64,000 nt of DNA. It comes from Fimbriimonadaceae bacterium (GTDB taxonomy: Bacteria; Armatimonadota; Fimbriimonadia; Fimbriimonadales; Fimbriimonadaceae). Location: assembly GCA_019454125.1 (NCBI GenBank), contig CP075365.1:1668218-1732217 (forward strand). The letters run 5' to 3'. The translations under genes and the position numbers were made by a program. Below, piece by piece: positions 17,113 through 25,531 of this stretch. How positions within the stretch are numbered: the first letter of the stretch is position 1; every line of letters begins with the position of its first letter. Below the pieces are notes generated by a model. That model was given only the letters and a program-made list of their open reading frames with translations, searched no databases and was not told the DNA's origin.

Positions 17113-17418
17113 CTATTCCCCCGGGGGGCCAGTTAAGCCGATCTCGACTTCGAGCTCGACCTCATGCCCTTCGTCGAGCCCTTTCGGCTTGCGGACGCTT
17201 GCCCGGATCGGGACAAGGTAGAGCCCGTCCTTTGGCATGAGCGAAGTCGACCACTCGGTCTCGTCGATCCGAACCCGAACCGGAATGCACCCCCAGCCAT
17301 AGCTGGCGAGCTTTTCGACCGCCTTGATCTCTGCGGACAGGTCGTCCGGCACAACGACAAAGTAGTGCGGCGCGGGCCCCCTCCAATAGATGATCTTTCC
17401 TTTGAAGCCGATCGTCAT
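17113..17418 (-). CDS. DUF1905-domain protein
   Basis: A 101-residue protein matching the DUF1905 beta-barrel domain throughout. It opens F-K-G-K-I-I-Y-W-R-G-P-A-P-H-Y-F-V-V-V-P, followed by Y-G-W-G-C-I-P-V-R-V-R-I near 40-51, S-L-M-P-K-D-G-L-Y-L-V-P-I near 60-72, and R-A-S-V-R-K near the end. The domain is widespread and small, and its biochemical role is not established. It starts at ATG 17418. It lies downstream of gspE on the same strand, separated by a REP palindrome, so it probably has its own promoter. Confidence 0.8.
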   Translation of the reverse strand: MTIGFKGKIIYWRGPAPHYFVVVPDDLSAEIKAVEKLASYGWGCIPVRVRIDETEWSTSLMPKDGLYLVPIRASVRKPKGLDEGHEVELEVEIGLTGPPGE

Positions 17419-17495
17419 GCGAACGTGAATGATGCCTCAGACATCAGGCATGGAACTCGCTCCGATCCCTATCTACTGCCTTCCAAAGGCGACTT

Positions 17496-17529
17496 CATGC
17501 CTCGGCACGCCCCGTGCCGCGGCTACTCC
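17496..17529 (+). repeat. REP-like palindrome overlapping the gspE stop codon
   Basis: ATGCCTCGGCACGCCCCGTG followed by CCGCGGCTACT: an inverted repeat of C-T-C-G-G-C-A-C-G type, nearly identical to the palindromes flanking the transposase remnant at 47.6-47.95 kb. It spans the TAG of gspE (17523-17525), so it contributes the last codons or the terminator of that gene. Confidence 0.75.
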
Positions 17530-18788
17530 AGTGCCTGCGTATACACGGCCTTCACGACCTCGTCCGGCGTCGTCACGCCTGCGAGCACCTTCTGCTTCCC
17601 GTCCTCGAGCATGGTGCGGAAGCCTTGCTTGCGCACCGTCTCCATGAACTCCGCGTAGCCGGCGTTGCGGGCCACGGCTTCTTTCACCTCGCGGTTGGCG
17701 ACCATGAGTTCGAAGACTCCGACTCGGCCTTTAAAGCCGGTGCCGCGGCAGTTCTCGCAGCCGGCGCCTTTAAGCAGCCGTGCCCCGGCCATGTCGGAGG
17801 GGCCGATTCCGATGGCGGTGAGCTCCTCCTTCGAGTAGGGGTGGGGGGCGCTGCACTTGGGGCAGTTCGTGCGGACGAGGCGCTGGGCCATGATCGCCAC
17901 GAGCACGCCCGCGATGAGGTACGGCTCGGCGTTCATGTCCACCATGCGCCCGACCGACTCGATCGCGTTGTTGGTGTGCAGGGTGCTGAGCACCAAGTGG
18001 CCGGTGAGGCCGGCCTGGATGCCGATGGCGAGCGACTCGGGGTCGCGCATCTCGCCGACCATCATGACGTCCGGGTCCTGGCGCAGGAACGAGCGCATCA
18101 CCCGCGGGAAGCCGACCTTCTCGGTCACCTGCACCTGGGCGATGTTGTGGTCGAACTCGTACTCGACGGGGTCTTCGACCGTGACGATATTGCGCTTGCG
18201 GCTGTCGAGCTGGTTGAGGCTGGCGTAGAGGGTGGACGTCTTGCCGCTGCCGGTAGGGCCGGTGACGAGGATAAGGCCGTAGGGGACTTGGATCACCTGG
18301 CGCCATTTCGCCTCGACGTCCGGCGGCATGCCGAGCGCGGAGAGCTCGACCTTCATCGACTGCGGGTCGAGGAGGCGCATGACGAACTTCTCGCCGTTGA
18401 GGCAGGGCACGCAGCTGGCGCGGGCACTGAGGCGGCGGCCGTCGTTCTCCATGTCGATGCGGCCGTCCTGGGGCTCGCGGGTCTCGTCGATGCGCATGCC
18501 GGCGGCGAGCTTGAGGCGGGCGAGCACGTTGGCGGCCTGCTCAGGGGGCAGGAAGCCGGTCTCGGTGAGCACGCCGTCCTGGCGGAAGCGGATCTTGAGC
18601 TGGTCGCGCTCGGGCTGCAGGTGGATGTCGCTGGTCTTGCTCTCCAGCGCCTGCATCATGATGTTGTCGACGATGCCGACGGCGAGCGACATCTCGTTCC
18701 CGCCCATCTCGCGCGTCTGGCCCGACTCGCGGAGGATGAGGCGGAACTTCTTAGCCGCCCCCCAGTTCCCTTGCTCTTGCACGCTCAT
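17523..18788 (-). CDS. GspE/PilB-type secretion or pilus assembly ATPase
   Basis: This 421-residue hexameric ATPase powers type II secretion or type IV pilus extension. Visible features are S-D-I-H-L-Q-P in the N2 domain (53-59), Walker A G-P-T-G-S-G-K-T-S-T (177-186), the Asp box E-D-P-V-E-Y (205-210), Walker B G-E-M-R-D (245-249), the His box L-S-T-L-H-T-N (268-274), and four zinc-binding Cys (309, 312, 344, 347). The long N1 domain of classical GspE/PilB is missing and replaced by about 35 residues, so it may use a different platform contact. The start is ATG 18788. No platform or prepilin peptidase gene is near. A decayed partial copy lies at 21.5-21.7 kb. Confidence 0.92.
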   Translation of the reverse strand: MSVQEQGNWGAAKKFRLILRESGQTREMGGNEMSLAVGIVDNIMMQALESKTSDIHLQPERDQLKIRFRQDGVLTETGFLPPEQAANVLARLKLAAGMRIDETREPQDGRIDMENDGRRLSARASCVPCLNGEKFVMRLLDPQSMKVELSALGMPPDVEAKWRQVIQVPYGLILVTGPTGSGKTSTLYASLNQLDSRKRNIVTVEDPVEYEFDHNIAQVQVTEKVGFPRVMRSFLRQDPDVMMVGEMRDPESLAIGIQAGLTGHLVLSTLHTNNAIESVGRMVDMNAEPYLIAGVLVAIMAQRLVRTNCPKCSAPHPYSKEELTAIGIGPSDMAGARLLKGAGCENCRGTGFKGRVGVFELMVANREVKEAVARNAGYAEFMETVRKQGFRTMLEDGKQKVLAGVTTPDEVVKAVYTQALE

Positions 18789-18807
18789 CTGTGTGTGATG
18801 TTAGCAG

Positions 18808-18869
18808 TTGGCGGTTGGCGGTTGGCGATTGGCGGTTGGGGTTGGTTCGGGTTGGATCGGGTTGGTTCG
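18808..18869 (+). repeat. Short tandem repeats upstream of gspE
   Basis: Four copies of a 7-mer TTGGCGG/TTGGCGA (18808-18835) merge into three 10-mers of GGGTTGGTTC type (18838-18869). They occupy the region between the divergent gspE and the secreted protein gene, where promoters of both should lie. Slippage here could change expression. Confidence 0.75.
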
Positions 18870-18935
18870 ACCTGTGGCAAAAATCTTTCATCGCAGGCTT
18901 GACTTTAGACCCACTGTCACGGTAAAAGCCTGGGC

Positions 18936-20935
18936 ATGATCGCTCTGTTCGCTGCCGTTCTGATGTTGGCGCCCCCCCCCCCCCAGCGTATCTTGAGTCT
19001 GTGCAGCTAGCGCAGGACTTTGTGATCGGTTCGACTCAGACGGTCGGCACAGTGGTGATGAGCCAGAACGTGGGCTCGGCCACGGTCGTCCAATTGGAGA
19101 CGACAGACGGTTCAGTCACGACGCCGCCGACTGTGACGGTGCCGAATGGCCAGAAGACCGCTACCTTCACGGTGACTGTCGATAACCCAGGCGGCCCGGT
19201 CGTGGCCCAGGTCATCGCCCACACCCCGGGTTACAGCCAAAGGGCGAAGATGGCCGCAGTCTCTGCGCAAGGAGACCTTGCCATCACGGCATTGGAGGCG
19301 CGGTCTGGAAAGGGGGGAGTGTGGCTAGGCTGGACAGGATTCCCTGAAGACGTCTACGGCAAGACGCTACCCGGCTACAAGATACTGAGGAAGCAAGGCA
19401 CGGGCCAGTTCTTACAAGTGGGCAAGGTGACCGACACCGCCCAGTTCGTGGACACGACTGCCGCCGAGAACACTGCGTACACTTACAAGGTCGAGCTACG
19501 CAATGCGGGAGGGACGCTCCTCGCGGCCTCTCCAGAAAGGACCGTCACGAAGACAGGGGGCGGTGCCACGATCAACTGGCCCCCAACCGGCGGTACGACC
19601 TGGAGCGGCACGAAGACCGTGCTCCTCGCCAACCCGGACCCGAGCCAAGAGCATTACGACGTTTACGTCAACGACCGCCTCTACGGAACGGCGTCCGCCA
19701 CCGAGTCGAACGGCGGCTCCTCACAGACTATCCGCCTCGACCTCGACACCACGCAACTGGCCAATAGCGTCGATATGAGCGGAGGCGAGCTCAATCGGCT
19801 CCTCGTCGGCGGTGGGACGTACAAGATCGTGCTGTCGTCGACCGACGAGCAGACGGCCCTGCACTCCAGCCCGCCGCTCTACTTTAACGTGTCGAACGAA
19901 CTGTCCTCAGTCTCGAACGACGGCGTATGTCAGACGGGCGGCAGCGAGTACGGCGCGATCCAGGGCACGTTCCGAGAGGCGGGAACGACGACGATCCAAC
20001 TTCAGAGTCAAGCCGGGCAGACGCTTAGGACATGGACGTTCGACGACCGCCGCTTCGCGATAGTCTGGGACGGCAAGGATAGCCAAAACAATGCGGTCGG
20101 GGATGGAAGCTATAAGTGGAGAATAGAGGGCACTGGCGGTGGAGGCACCTTCTTCTACCGCATTGTCAAGGTCGGGCAAAGTCCCCAATTCCTTTCCATC
20201 ATCAACTATCCAGCCAACGAACCGCTAAGGAGTGAAGGGATAGCTTATGCCTCCCGAGTCGCCGCGTACCTTCAACAAATGAGTCAGACGACGACCAGCT
20301 TTAGCTGGCTAGTATACACCTTGTCTGAGAATGAAACAGTTAGCCGAACCATGGTTCAAAAGATATGCAAATGGATTCGATTTAGCTGCGACTTCTTTCA
20401 CCTCGATGGTCACGGTTACCGAGCAACCGAAGGGCAAACAGAAAGCACGGCCAAGATCGGAGCCAACGTATACGTACGTAATTTTGGATCGGCTGTGAAA
20501 GGCTGGAGCTTTATTACAGTTCCATATTGGACTCAGGGCCGCCAGTACAGGTTTGCGTGGTTGGACACCTGCCACTCTGGAGGATGCAACAAGAGTGGTG
20601 TGCCGGCTGATCCCTGGCAGACCTTTATGACTCGACAGCCGCACGACCGATGGGCAGATGCTTTCAACATTGACCGAGAGATTTTCGAGGGTGCCTTCCT
20701 CGGGTTTAACGGACAAGTGTCATTCAATGGACCAAGCGGGCCCGCGAAGTCCTACCGTGATTGGCGAGACTTTTTCTGGCAGGCGCTTGCAAATGGCTTG
20801 ACGTTCCGAGAAGCTCTAACCCGTGCGGATCAGCGACTGGTTGGTAATGCGCCTCAACCTAATCCTCGGTCAATCTGGGTTTACCAGCAGAGCCAGTTCC
20901 CCAAACGAGTCACAAGTGGGGAGTATAAGTGGTGA
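18936..20935 (+). CDS. Secreted caspase-like protein with Ig-like domains; reading frame broken at a 13-C run
   Basis: ATG 18936 starts a good signal peptide (I-A-L-F-A-A-V-L-M-L-A-P-P) that enters 13 consecutive C at 18972-18984 and then hits a stop at 19008. With 11 or 14 C it would join the long frame ending at 20935. The mature part has a Calx-beta/big-type domain (to about 19250), an fibronectin III-like domain (19260-19550) and an FlgD-like Ig domain (19960-20160). The C-terminal part has D-G-H-G-Y (His codon 20411) and W-L-D-T-C-H-S-G-G (Cys codon 20570), the His/Cys dyad of caspase/C25-like peptidases. The peptidase call is inferred from these motifs. From about 20.17 kb the base composition is clearly lower in GC. 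Confidence 0.65.
18972..18984 (+). repeat. Homopolymer run of 13 C at the signal-peptide junction
   Basis: Thirteen consecutive C. The upstream signal-peptide frame and the downstream 640-residue frame differ by one base across this run. It is either a phase-variable switch or an assembly/sequencing miscount. Confidence 0.85.
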
Positions 20936-21459
20936 GGGGCTTAGTAGTCACTTGTTGCTTTCTGATCCTTTGTGCGGGATGCACTGGCAGCGTTCAGCAC
21001 GAAGGAGACAAGAGCCCTGCTGCGCCGCGCTTGATCGCTAACGATGACGTAAGATCACTTGCCACAAAGATTGCCCTTCAAAAGCCAGATCAATGCACGA
21101 TTCATTTCACAGTTGGGCTGGGAAGAAATTGGGAGGAGGGCTTTGCTGAGCGCACAGATACGGGTTCCGATGTGTCAGGCATTCGCCACATAATACAAGA
21201 TCGGATTGTGATCGAAGCAGTACTGGTCGCCCTGGGCAAGAGCGCAAGGACTATCAAAGTCGCACAGTCTCCGCTAGCTAATTATACAAAAGAGCCTCAC
21301 GACCGACTCGTCTTTAGCCGCTTAAAAGAAGAGATCGCAACTGTCCCATTTCAAGTCGAACAACTAAGAGATCATTGGGGCGCAGATTTAGCTAACCTCA
21401 TCGAACCATTGTACAATCGAGAAACGAAGGCGTCCCAATCGAAAGAAGGTCCTAAGTGA
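20932..21459 (+). CDS. Putative small lipoprotein paired with the caspase-like protein
   Basis: A 175-residue protein starting at GTG 20932, whose first bases overlap the TGA of the caspase-like gene (GTGA), so translation is coupled; GTG 20929 is an alternative. The N-terminus L-V-V-T-C-C-F-L-I-L-C-A-G-C-T-G is a lipoprotein-type signal, though the residue at -3 of the lipobox is Cys. The rest (T-V-G-L-G-R-N-W-E-E-G, then long helices) matches no family I know. Its G+C is far below that of the flanks, as in the end of the preceding gene, which suggests joint acquisition. A role as inhibitor, substrate or anchor of the peptidase-like partner is speculation. Confidence 0.65.
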   Translation: MRGLVVTCCFLILCAGCTGSVQHEGDKSPAAPRLIANDDVRSLATKIALQKPDQCTIHFTVGLGRNWEEGFAERTDTGSDVSGIRHIIQDRIVIEAVLVALGKSARTIKVAQSPLANYTKEPHDRLVFSRLKEEIATVPFQVEQLRDHWGADLANLIEPLYNRETKASQSKEGPK

Positions 21460-21492
21460 TTGCGCACCCGCCGTGCTCTAGACACTGATTGC

Positions 21493-21717
21493 GGGTAGCT
21501 CGACCTTCATCGACGGGGGGGCGAGCAGTCGCATGACGAACTTCTCGCCGTTCAGGCAGGGCACGCAGCTGGCGCGGGCGGGGGATCTCCACCCCCTGGC
21601 CCCCTATTCAGATGGCAGGGACATCCATCCGAGGAGGAAGAAGGCCGTCTCCATGTCGATGCGGCCGTCCTGGGGCTCGCGGGTCTCGTCGATCCGCATG
21701 CCCGCGGCGAGCTTGTC
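21493..21717 (-). pseudogene. Decayed fragment of a gspE/pilB gene carrying inserted repeats
   Basis: 21496-21580 and 21642-21714 match the intact gspE segments around 18343-18425 and 18437-18512 with few mismatches and in the same orientation; the minus strand still reads K-L-A-A-G-M-R-I-D-E-T-R-E-P-Q-D-G-R-I-D-M-E. The two blocks are separated by a 61-base insert (21581-21641), and the fragment stops where a palindromic element begins at 21715. Neither end of the gene is present and the frame is broken, so it is a relic of a duplicated or paralogous copy. Confidence 0.85.
21581..21641 (+). repeat. Insert in the gspE relic, diverged relative of the palindromic element
   Basis: It begins GATCTCCACCCCCTGGCCCC and ends CATCCATCCGAGGAGG, following the order of motifs in the long elements (CTCCACCCC, CAG, CATCC, GAGGAGG) but with many changes. 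It replaces about 11 bases of the gspE sequence. Confidence 0.5.
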
Positions 21718-21782
21718 TCCACCCCCAACTCCCTCGTCATTTCGACCGGCACGAGCCATCCGGCGCGAAATGAGGAAGGGGT
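21715..21782 (+). repeat. Dispersed ~70-bp palindromic element, long form
   Basis: It starts TCTCCACCCCCAACTCCCTC, contains the shared core CACGAGCCATCC, and ends GAAATGAGGAAGGGG. It aligns end to end with 60302-60370 and with the reverse complement of 59650-59717. It truncates the gspE relic. Confidence 0.8.
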
Positions 21783-21808
21783 CGAGGAGCCGGCCTGGAT
21801 TGAGGCCG

Positions 21809-22318
21809 TCAGGCAAGGGGCTTTGAGAGCACGAGGCTCGCGTAGTTGACGCCTGGACGCCAGTCGTGCTGGCCGATCACCGCGTACCCCCAGGATTCGT
21901 AAAGCTTGACGAGCCCGGGGGCGTCCTCGCTCGTGTCCAGCGCCATGGCCCGGTAACCGTGCTCGCGAGCTTCGGCTTCTGCAAGCTCGACGAGCCGCCG
22001 TCCCAAACCCTGGCCCCGAAAGCTGGGCAAGACGCCGAGCATGCCGAAATAGGCCACTGCCGGATCTCGGTAGTGGGCGACATCGTGGTAAGGCCGCGGT
22101 TCGTACCACGTGACGGTGCCCACCCACTCTCCGCCCGAGCCGGCCAGCCAGCACCGCCCGCCCTGCAGGCGTCGCCGGGTCGTCGCGTCCGTCTGGTGGG
22201 TCGCCGTGAACCGAAGGCCTTGCTCCAGAAGGCTCGCATAGCAAGCGTGGAGCAGGCGGGTCAGCCGCGCGACGTCGTCAGTCCCGAGTTCAAAACGCCG
22301 GAATTCGACCTCAGGCAC
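21809..22318 (-). CDS. GNAT-family N-acetyltransferase
   Basis: A 169-residue acyl-CoA-dependent acetyltransferase. The acetyl-CoA pyrophosphate loop is R-G-Q-G-L-G-R-R-L-V near residue 101, preceded by F-G-M-L-G-V-L-P-S-F. The last strand and helix have A-L-D-T-S-E-D-A-P-G-L-V-K-L-Y-E-S-W-G-Y. The substrate is unknown. GTG 22318 is preferred: TATACT ends seven bases before it, giving a leaderless-type start, and the residues before it look unstructured. An alternative start at 22363 adds 15 residues. It lies downstream of the PafA-like gene on the same strand, with a 65-base gap. Confidence 0.85.
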   Translation of the reverse strand: MPEVEFRRFELGTDDVARLTRLLHACYASLLEQGLRFTATHQTDATTRRRLQGGRCWLAGSGGEWVGTVTWYEPRPYHDVAHYRDPAVAYFGMLGVLPSFRGQGLGRRLVELAEAEAREHGYRAMALDTSEDAPGLVKLYESWGYAVIGQHDWRPGVNYASLVLSKPLA

Positions 22319-22330
22319 GAGGCGAGTATA
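22319..22330 (-). promoter_or_regulatory. Candidate -10 element for a leaderless GNAT mRNA
   Basis: TATACT on the minus strand (22330-22325) followed by six bases and GTG 22318. No Shine-Dalgarno is visible. The -35 region is not recognisable. Confidence 0.4.
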
Positions 22331-22383
22331 CAAAGTGGGAGCGCTCCCCCTTGCGGGCGACAAAGGGGAGCGAAGCGATATGG

Positions 22384-24063
22384 TCAGCGAGCGAGCGCCG
22401 GCGCCAGGGGTACGCCCGTGCAGCCAGACGGGTACTCGATGCCGAGCAACAGACTCAGCGTCGGCGCGAGGGCCGTGGTGTAGACGCGGTCGTAGTGCCA
22501 GCCCCGCTTGATGCCCTTGCCGGACAGCACGAGGGGCACGTGGGTGTCATAGACCCAGGGGGAGCCGTGGCCCGTGCCCGTCCCCCCGCCGAAGTAGGTG
22601 CCGACGGCCTCAAAGACCAGAACATCGCCGCTTAGCGGGGCAAAGAACGAGTTGTGGGCGAGTTCGGCAAGGCGCGTCCAGGGAGTCTCGCCGCTCTGAA
22701 TCTGGTGCCGCGTGAAGGCCGCGGCCACACCAGGCGCGGCGAGGGCCGCGTCGCGCGCCACCTTCTCGACCTCGATCGGATCCAGCCCCTTCTGCTGCAT
22801 GAGGCCGCGGTTCAGGTAGAGGTTCGGCAGCGCGCCCAACGCCCAGTTGCCTTCGCCGTAACGGGCGGTTAGGGCCTTGGCGACCGCGTCCACCACAGGC
22901 TTTTCGGGCTGTCGCTCGCTGCTGGTGATGTTGAAGTGCTCGTGGGCCTCTTCGGGGATCGGCACGACGCCGTGGTCGGCCGTGACCGCGATGACGACGT
23001 TCTTCAAGCCCCCGCGGACGTGGCCGTTCAAGAAGTTGAACATCCGGCTGAGCATCCGGTCCGTACGGACGCTGACGTCCGCCACTTCCGGGCTGTTAGG
23101 GCCGTAGCGGTGGCCGACATAGTCGTTCGTCGAGAGGTTGATGACGAGGATGTCGGTGGTCTCCGCCCTGCCCAGGAGGGTCTCGTTCAGGGCGCGCTCG
23201 ACAGTCTCCGCGATGTAATCGTTACCGAAGCCGCTGGTCGTGAACTCGGAGTAATAGGCGCGGTCCGGCTTGGTGCCGAGCTCGTGGCGGAAGACGCCCT
23301 CCGCCGCGGGTTTCTCGGCCGGGGCCTTGCGGGAGAATCGGTAGCTCTCGGCCGGCAGCAGGGGAACCCAGGCCTTGCCCAGTTGCCTGTCGATGACCCG
23401 CTCCTCGTTCATCTTGGCCGCCCAAGAGGGAAGCTTCTTGTCCGGGCAATAGAAGGTGCTGCTCGTCCAGTTGCCGGAGGCCGAGTCGAACCAGACGACC
23501 TGGTCGGCGGCGTGGCCCGCCATGAGGATCGAGGCGCGGTCCTTGAAGGCGATGCCGACCACGCGGGACTTGCCGTTCGTGGCCATCTTGAGCTCGTCGC
23601 CCACGGTCGTCACCTTTAGGTTGCGGGGGCTCATCGGCTTGCCTCCGGCGACCGCCTGGACGCTGGGGTCTTGGACGCAATAAGTCTCGTGAGTCTTCGA
23701 GAGGTCGGACCAGTCGATGGTGGCGGGGTCGTACCAGTCGTTGCCGACGATGCCGTTGCTGCCTGGCCCTGTCCCGGTCATCAGCGTGGCGTGGCCGGGG
23801 CCGGTAGCGGTCGGGACGTGGTTGTGGTGGGCGTCCGCGAAAACGGCGCCATTCTCCATCAGGTATCGGAAGCCGCCGACTTTGTTGCCGGTTCGGGCGG
23901 GAAGGTAGAGGGGCGCGAAGCGGGTCAGATAGTCCGCGCGGAACTGGTCGATGCTGACTACCACGACTAAGCGGGGCGGGTCGATTCCGATCGAGGTTTG
24001 GGCGGTGGCGGCCCCCGCAAGGAGGGCTCCAGCCAGGAGCAATGTCGGGCGCATTACGCCCAT
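22384..24063 (-). CDS. PafA-like exported alkaline phosphatase/phosphodiesterase superfamily enzyme
   Basis: A 559-residue enzyme of the alkaline phosphatase superfamily with a Sec signal peptide (L-L-L-A-G-A-L-L-A-G-A-A-T-A-Q). The first metal Asp is in V-V-S-I-D-Q-F-R-A-D, the Thr nucleophile in P-T-A-T-G-P-G-H-A-T (near 87), and later metal ligands in S-T-N-D-Y-V-G-H (near 305), T-A-D-H-G (near 356) and D-T-H-V-P. A Thr nucleophile with these blocks matches PafA-type phosphate-insensitive phosphatases, which release phosphate from many monoesters. ATG 24063 or ATG 24054 may be used. The gene is divergent from tuf. Confidence 0.88.
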   Translation of the reverse strand: MGVMRPTLLLAGALLAGAATAQTSIGIDPPRLVVVVSIDQFRADYLTRFAPLYLPARTGNKVGGFRYLMENGAVFADAHHNHVPTATGPGHATLMTGTGPGSNGIVGNDWYDPATIDWSDLSKTHETYCVQDPSVQAVAGGKPMSPRNLKVTTVGDELKMATNGKSRVVGIAFKDRASILMAGHAADQVVWFDSASGNWTSSTFYCPDKKLPSWAAKMNEERVIDRQLGKAWVPLLPAESYRFSRKAPAEKPAAEGVFRHELGTKPDRAYYSEFTTSGFGNDYIAETVERALNETLLGRAETTDILVINLSTNDYVGHRYGPNSPEVADVSVRTDRMLSRMFNFLNGHVRGGLKNVVIAVTADHGVVPIPEEAHEHFNITSSERQPEKPVVDAVAKALTARYGEGNWALGALPNLYLNRGLMQQKGLDPIEVEKVARDAALAAPGVAAAFTRHQIQSGETPWTRLAELAHNSFFAPLSGDVLVFEAVGTYFGGGTGTGHGSPWVYDTHVPLVLSGKGIKRGWHYDRVYTTALAPTLSLLLGIEYPSGCTGVPLAPALAR

Positions 24064-24274
24064 ATTGATACCGTGCTGAACAATCAGCGGTCCGTGGTGC
24101 CGCTCACAAGGCCCAGAAATAGGGCTAATGATGCAAGGGGTAGCCCATGGGCCCGGGCTCGCCCCCGGATATGTGAGGTATCGTTTCGGGGCTCGGGAGC
24201 GTGCATGCCCGCAGTCTTCATTGAAGCTGCGACTTGGCGCACGGTCTCACCTGAACCCGCTTAGAGTAACAGAC

Positions 24275-25483
24275 ATGGCACGAGCGAAATTCGAAAGGAC
24301 GAAGCCGCACGTCAACATTGGCACGATCGGCCACGTCGACCACGGCAAGACGACCCTGACCGCCGCTATCACCGGCGTCCTGAGTGAAAAGGGCCTTGCC
24401 CAAAAGCGCGGCTACGACGAAATCGACTCGGCGCCTGAGGAGAAGGCCCGCGGCATCACGATTAACATCAGCCACCAGGAGTACGAGACCGACAGCCGGC
24501 ACTACGCCCACGTCGACTGTCCTGGCCACGCGGACTTCATCAAGAACATGATCACGGGCGCCGCCCAGATGGACGGCGCGATCTTGGTCGTCGCCGGCAC
24601 TGACGGCCCGATGCAGCAGACCCGCGAGCACATCCTGCTCGCCCGCCAGGTCGGCGTGCCGTACATCGTGGTCTACATCAACAAGGTCGACCAGGTGGAC
24701 GACGAGGAGCTCATCGAGCTCGTCGAGATGGAAGTCCGCGAGCTTCTCAGCGCCTACGGTTTCGACGGTGACAACACGCCGATCATCAAGGGCTCGGCCC
24801 GCAAGGCCCTCGACCAGGTCGAGGCCGGGTCGGTCGACTTCAATGAGAAGTACGTCAAGTCGATCATGGACCTGATGGACGCGGTGGACAGCTACATCCC
24901 GACGCCGGAGCGCGAGAACGACAAGCCGTTCCTGATGGCGGTCGAAGACGTCTTCACGATCACCGGCCGCGGTACCGTCGCCACGGGCCGCGTCGAGCGC
25001 GGCACCCTGAACGTCAACACCGAAGTCGAGATCGTCGGCATCCGCGACACGCGGAAGACCGTTTGTACCGGCATCGAGATGTTCCGAAAGCTGCTGGACA
25101 CCGCCACCGCCGGTGACAACTGCGGCCTCCTCCTTCGCGGTATCGACCGCAAGGACATCGAGCGCGGCATGGTCATCTGCAAGCCCGGCTCCATCAAGCC
25201 GCACACCAAGTTCGACGCCGAGGTCTACGTCCTCTCGAAGGAAGAAGGCGGCCGGCACACCCCGTTCACCACGGGCTACCGACCCCAGTTCTACTTCCGC
25301 ACGACGGACGTCACCGGGACGCTCAACCTGCCGGAAGGCGTGGCCATGGTCATGCCGGGCGAGAACATCACGATGACCGTCGAGCTGATCGCCCCGATCG
25401 CGATGGAGCAGGGCTCCAAGTTCGCGATCCGCGAAGGTGGCCGCACCGTCGGCGCCGGCGCGATCGCCAAGGTCTACGAGTAA
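24275..25483 (+). CDS. tuf: Elongation factor Tu
   Basis: A 402-residue GTPase that delivers aminoacyl-tRNA to the ribosome. The start at ATG 24275 gives the canonical [20 protein letters not shown]; an in-frame upstream extension is not conserved. Visible are G1 G-H-V-D-H-G-K-T (19-26), the switch I R-G-I-T-I, G3 D-C-P-G-H, G4 N-K-V-D and three full domains ending [10 protein letters not shown]. fusA, rpsG and rpsL, which usually precede it, are absent, so the str operon is split here. A hairpin follows, and a pseudopilin remnant separates it from rpsJ. Confidence 0.97.
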   Translation: MARAKFERTKPHVNIGTIGHVDHGKTTLTAAITGVLSEKGLAQKRGYDEIDSAPEEKARGITINISHQEYETDSRHYAHVDCPGHADFIKNMITGAAQMDGAILVVAGTDGPMQQTREHILLARQVGVPYIVVYINKVDQVDDEELIELVEMEVRELLSAYGFDGDNTPIIKGSARKALDQVEAGSVDFNEKYVKSIMDLMDAVDSYIPTPERENDKPFLMAVEDVFTITGRGTVATGRVERGTLNVNTEVEIVGIRDTRKTVCTGIEMFRKLLDTATAGDNCGLLLRGIDRKDIERGMVICKPGSIKPHTKFDAEVYVLSKEEGGRHTPFTTGYRPQFYFRTTDVTGTLNLPEGVAMVMPGENITMTVELIAPIAMEQGSKFAIREGGRTVGAGAIAKVYE

Positions 25484-25496
25484 TCGCAAACGTTCA

Positions 25497-25522
25497 AGAG
25501 GGCGAGCCGTGGCTCGCCCTCT
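25497..25522 (+). terminator. Hairpin terminator after tuf
   Basis: 12-bp inverted repeat AGAGGGCGAGCC (25497-25508) with GGCTCGCCCTCT (25511-25522), 13 bases past the tuf stop. The T tract is weak, so efficiency is uncertain. Confidence 0.7.
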
Positions 25523-25531
25523 GCGCGTTAG

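Noticed and set aside
16562-17136. Several 60-140 codon frames in the repeat region
   Set aside because: They are translations of GC-rich repeats in all frames, with no start signals or family features.
17514-18902. 462-codon plus-strand frame opposite gspE
   Set aside because: gspE carries all ATPase motifs and zinc Cys. The antisense frame is compositional.
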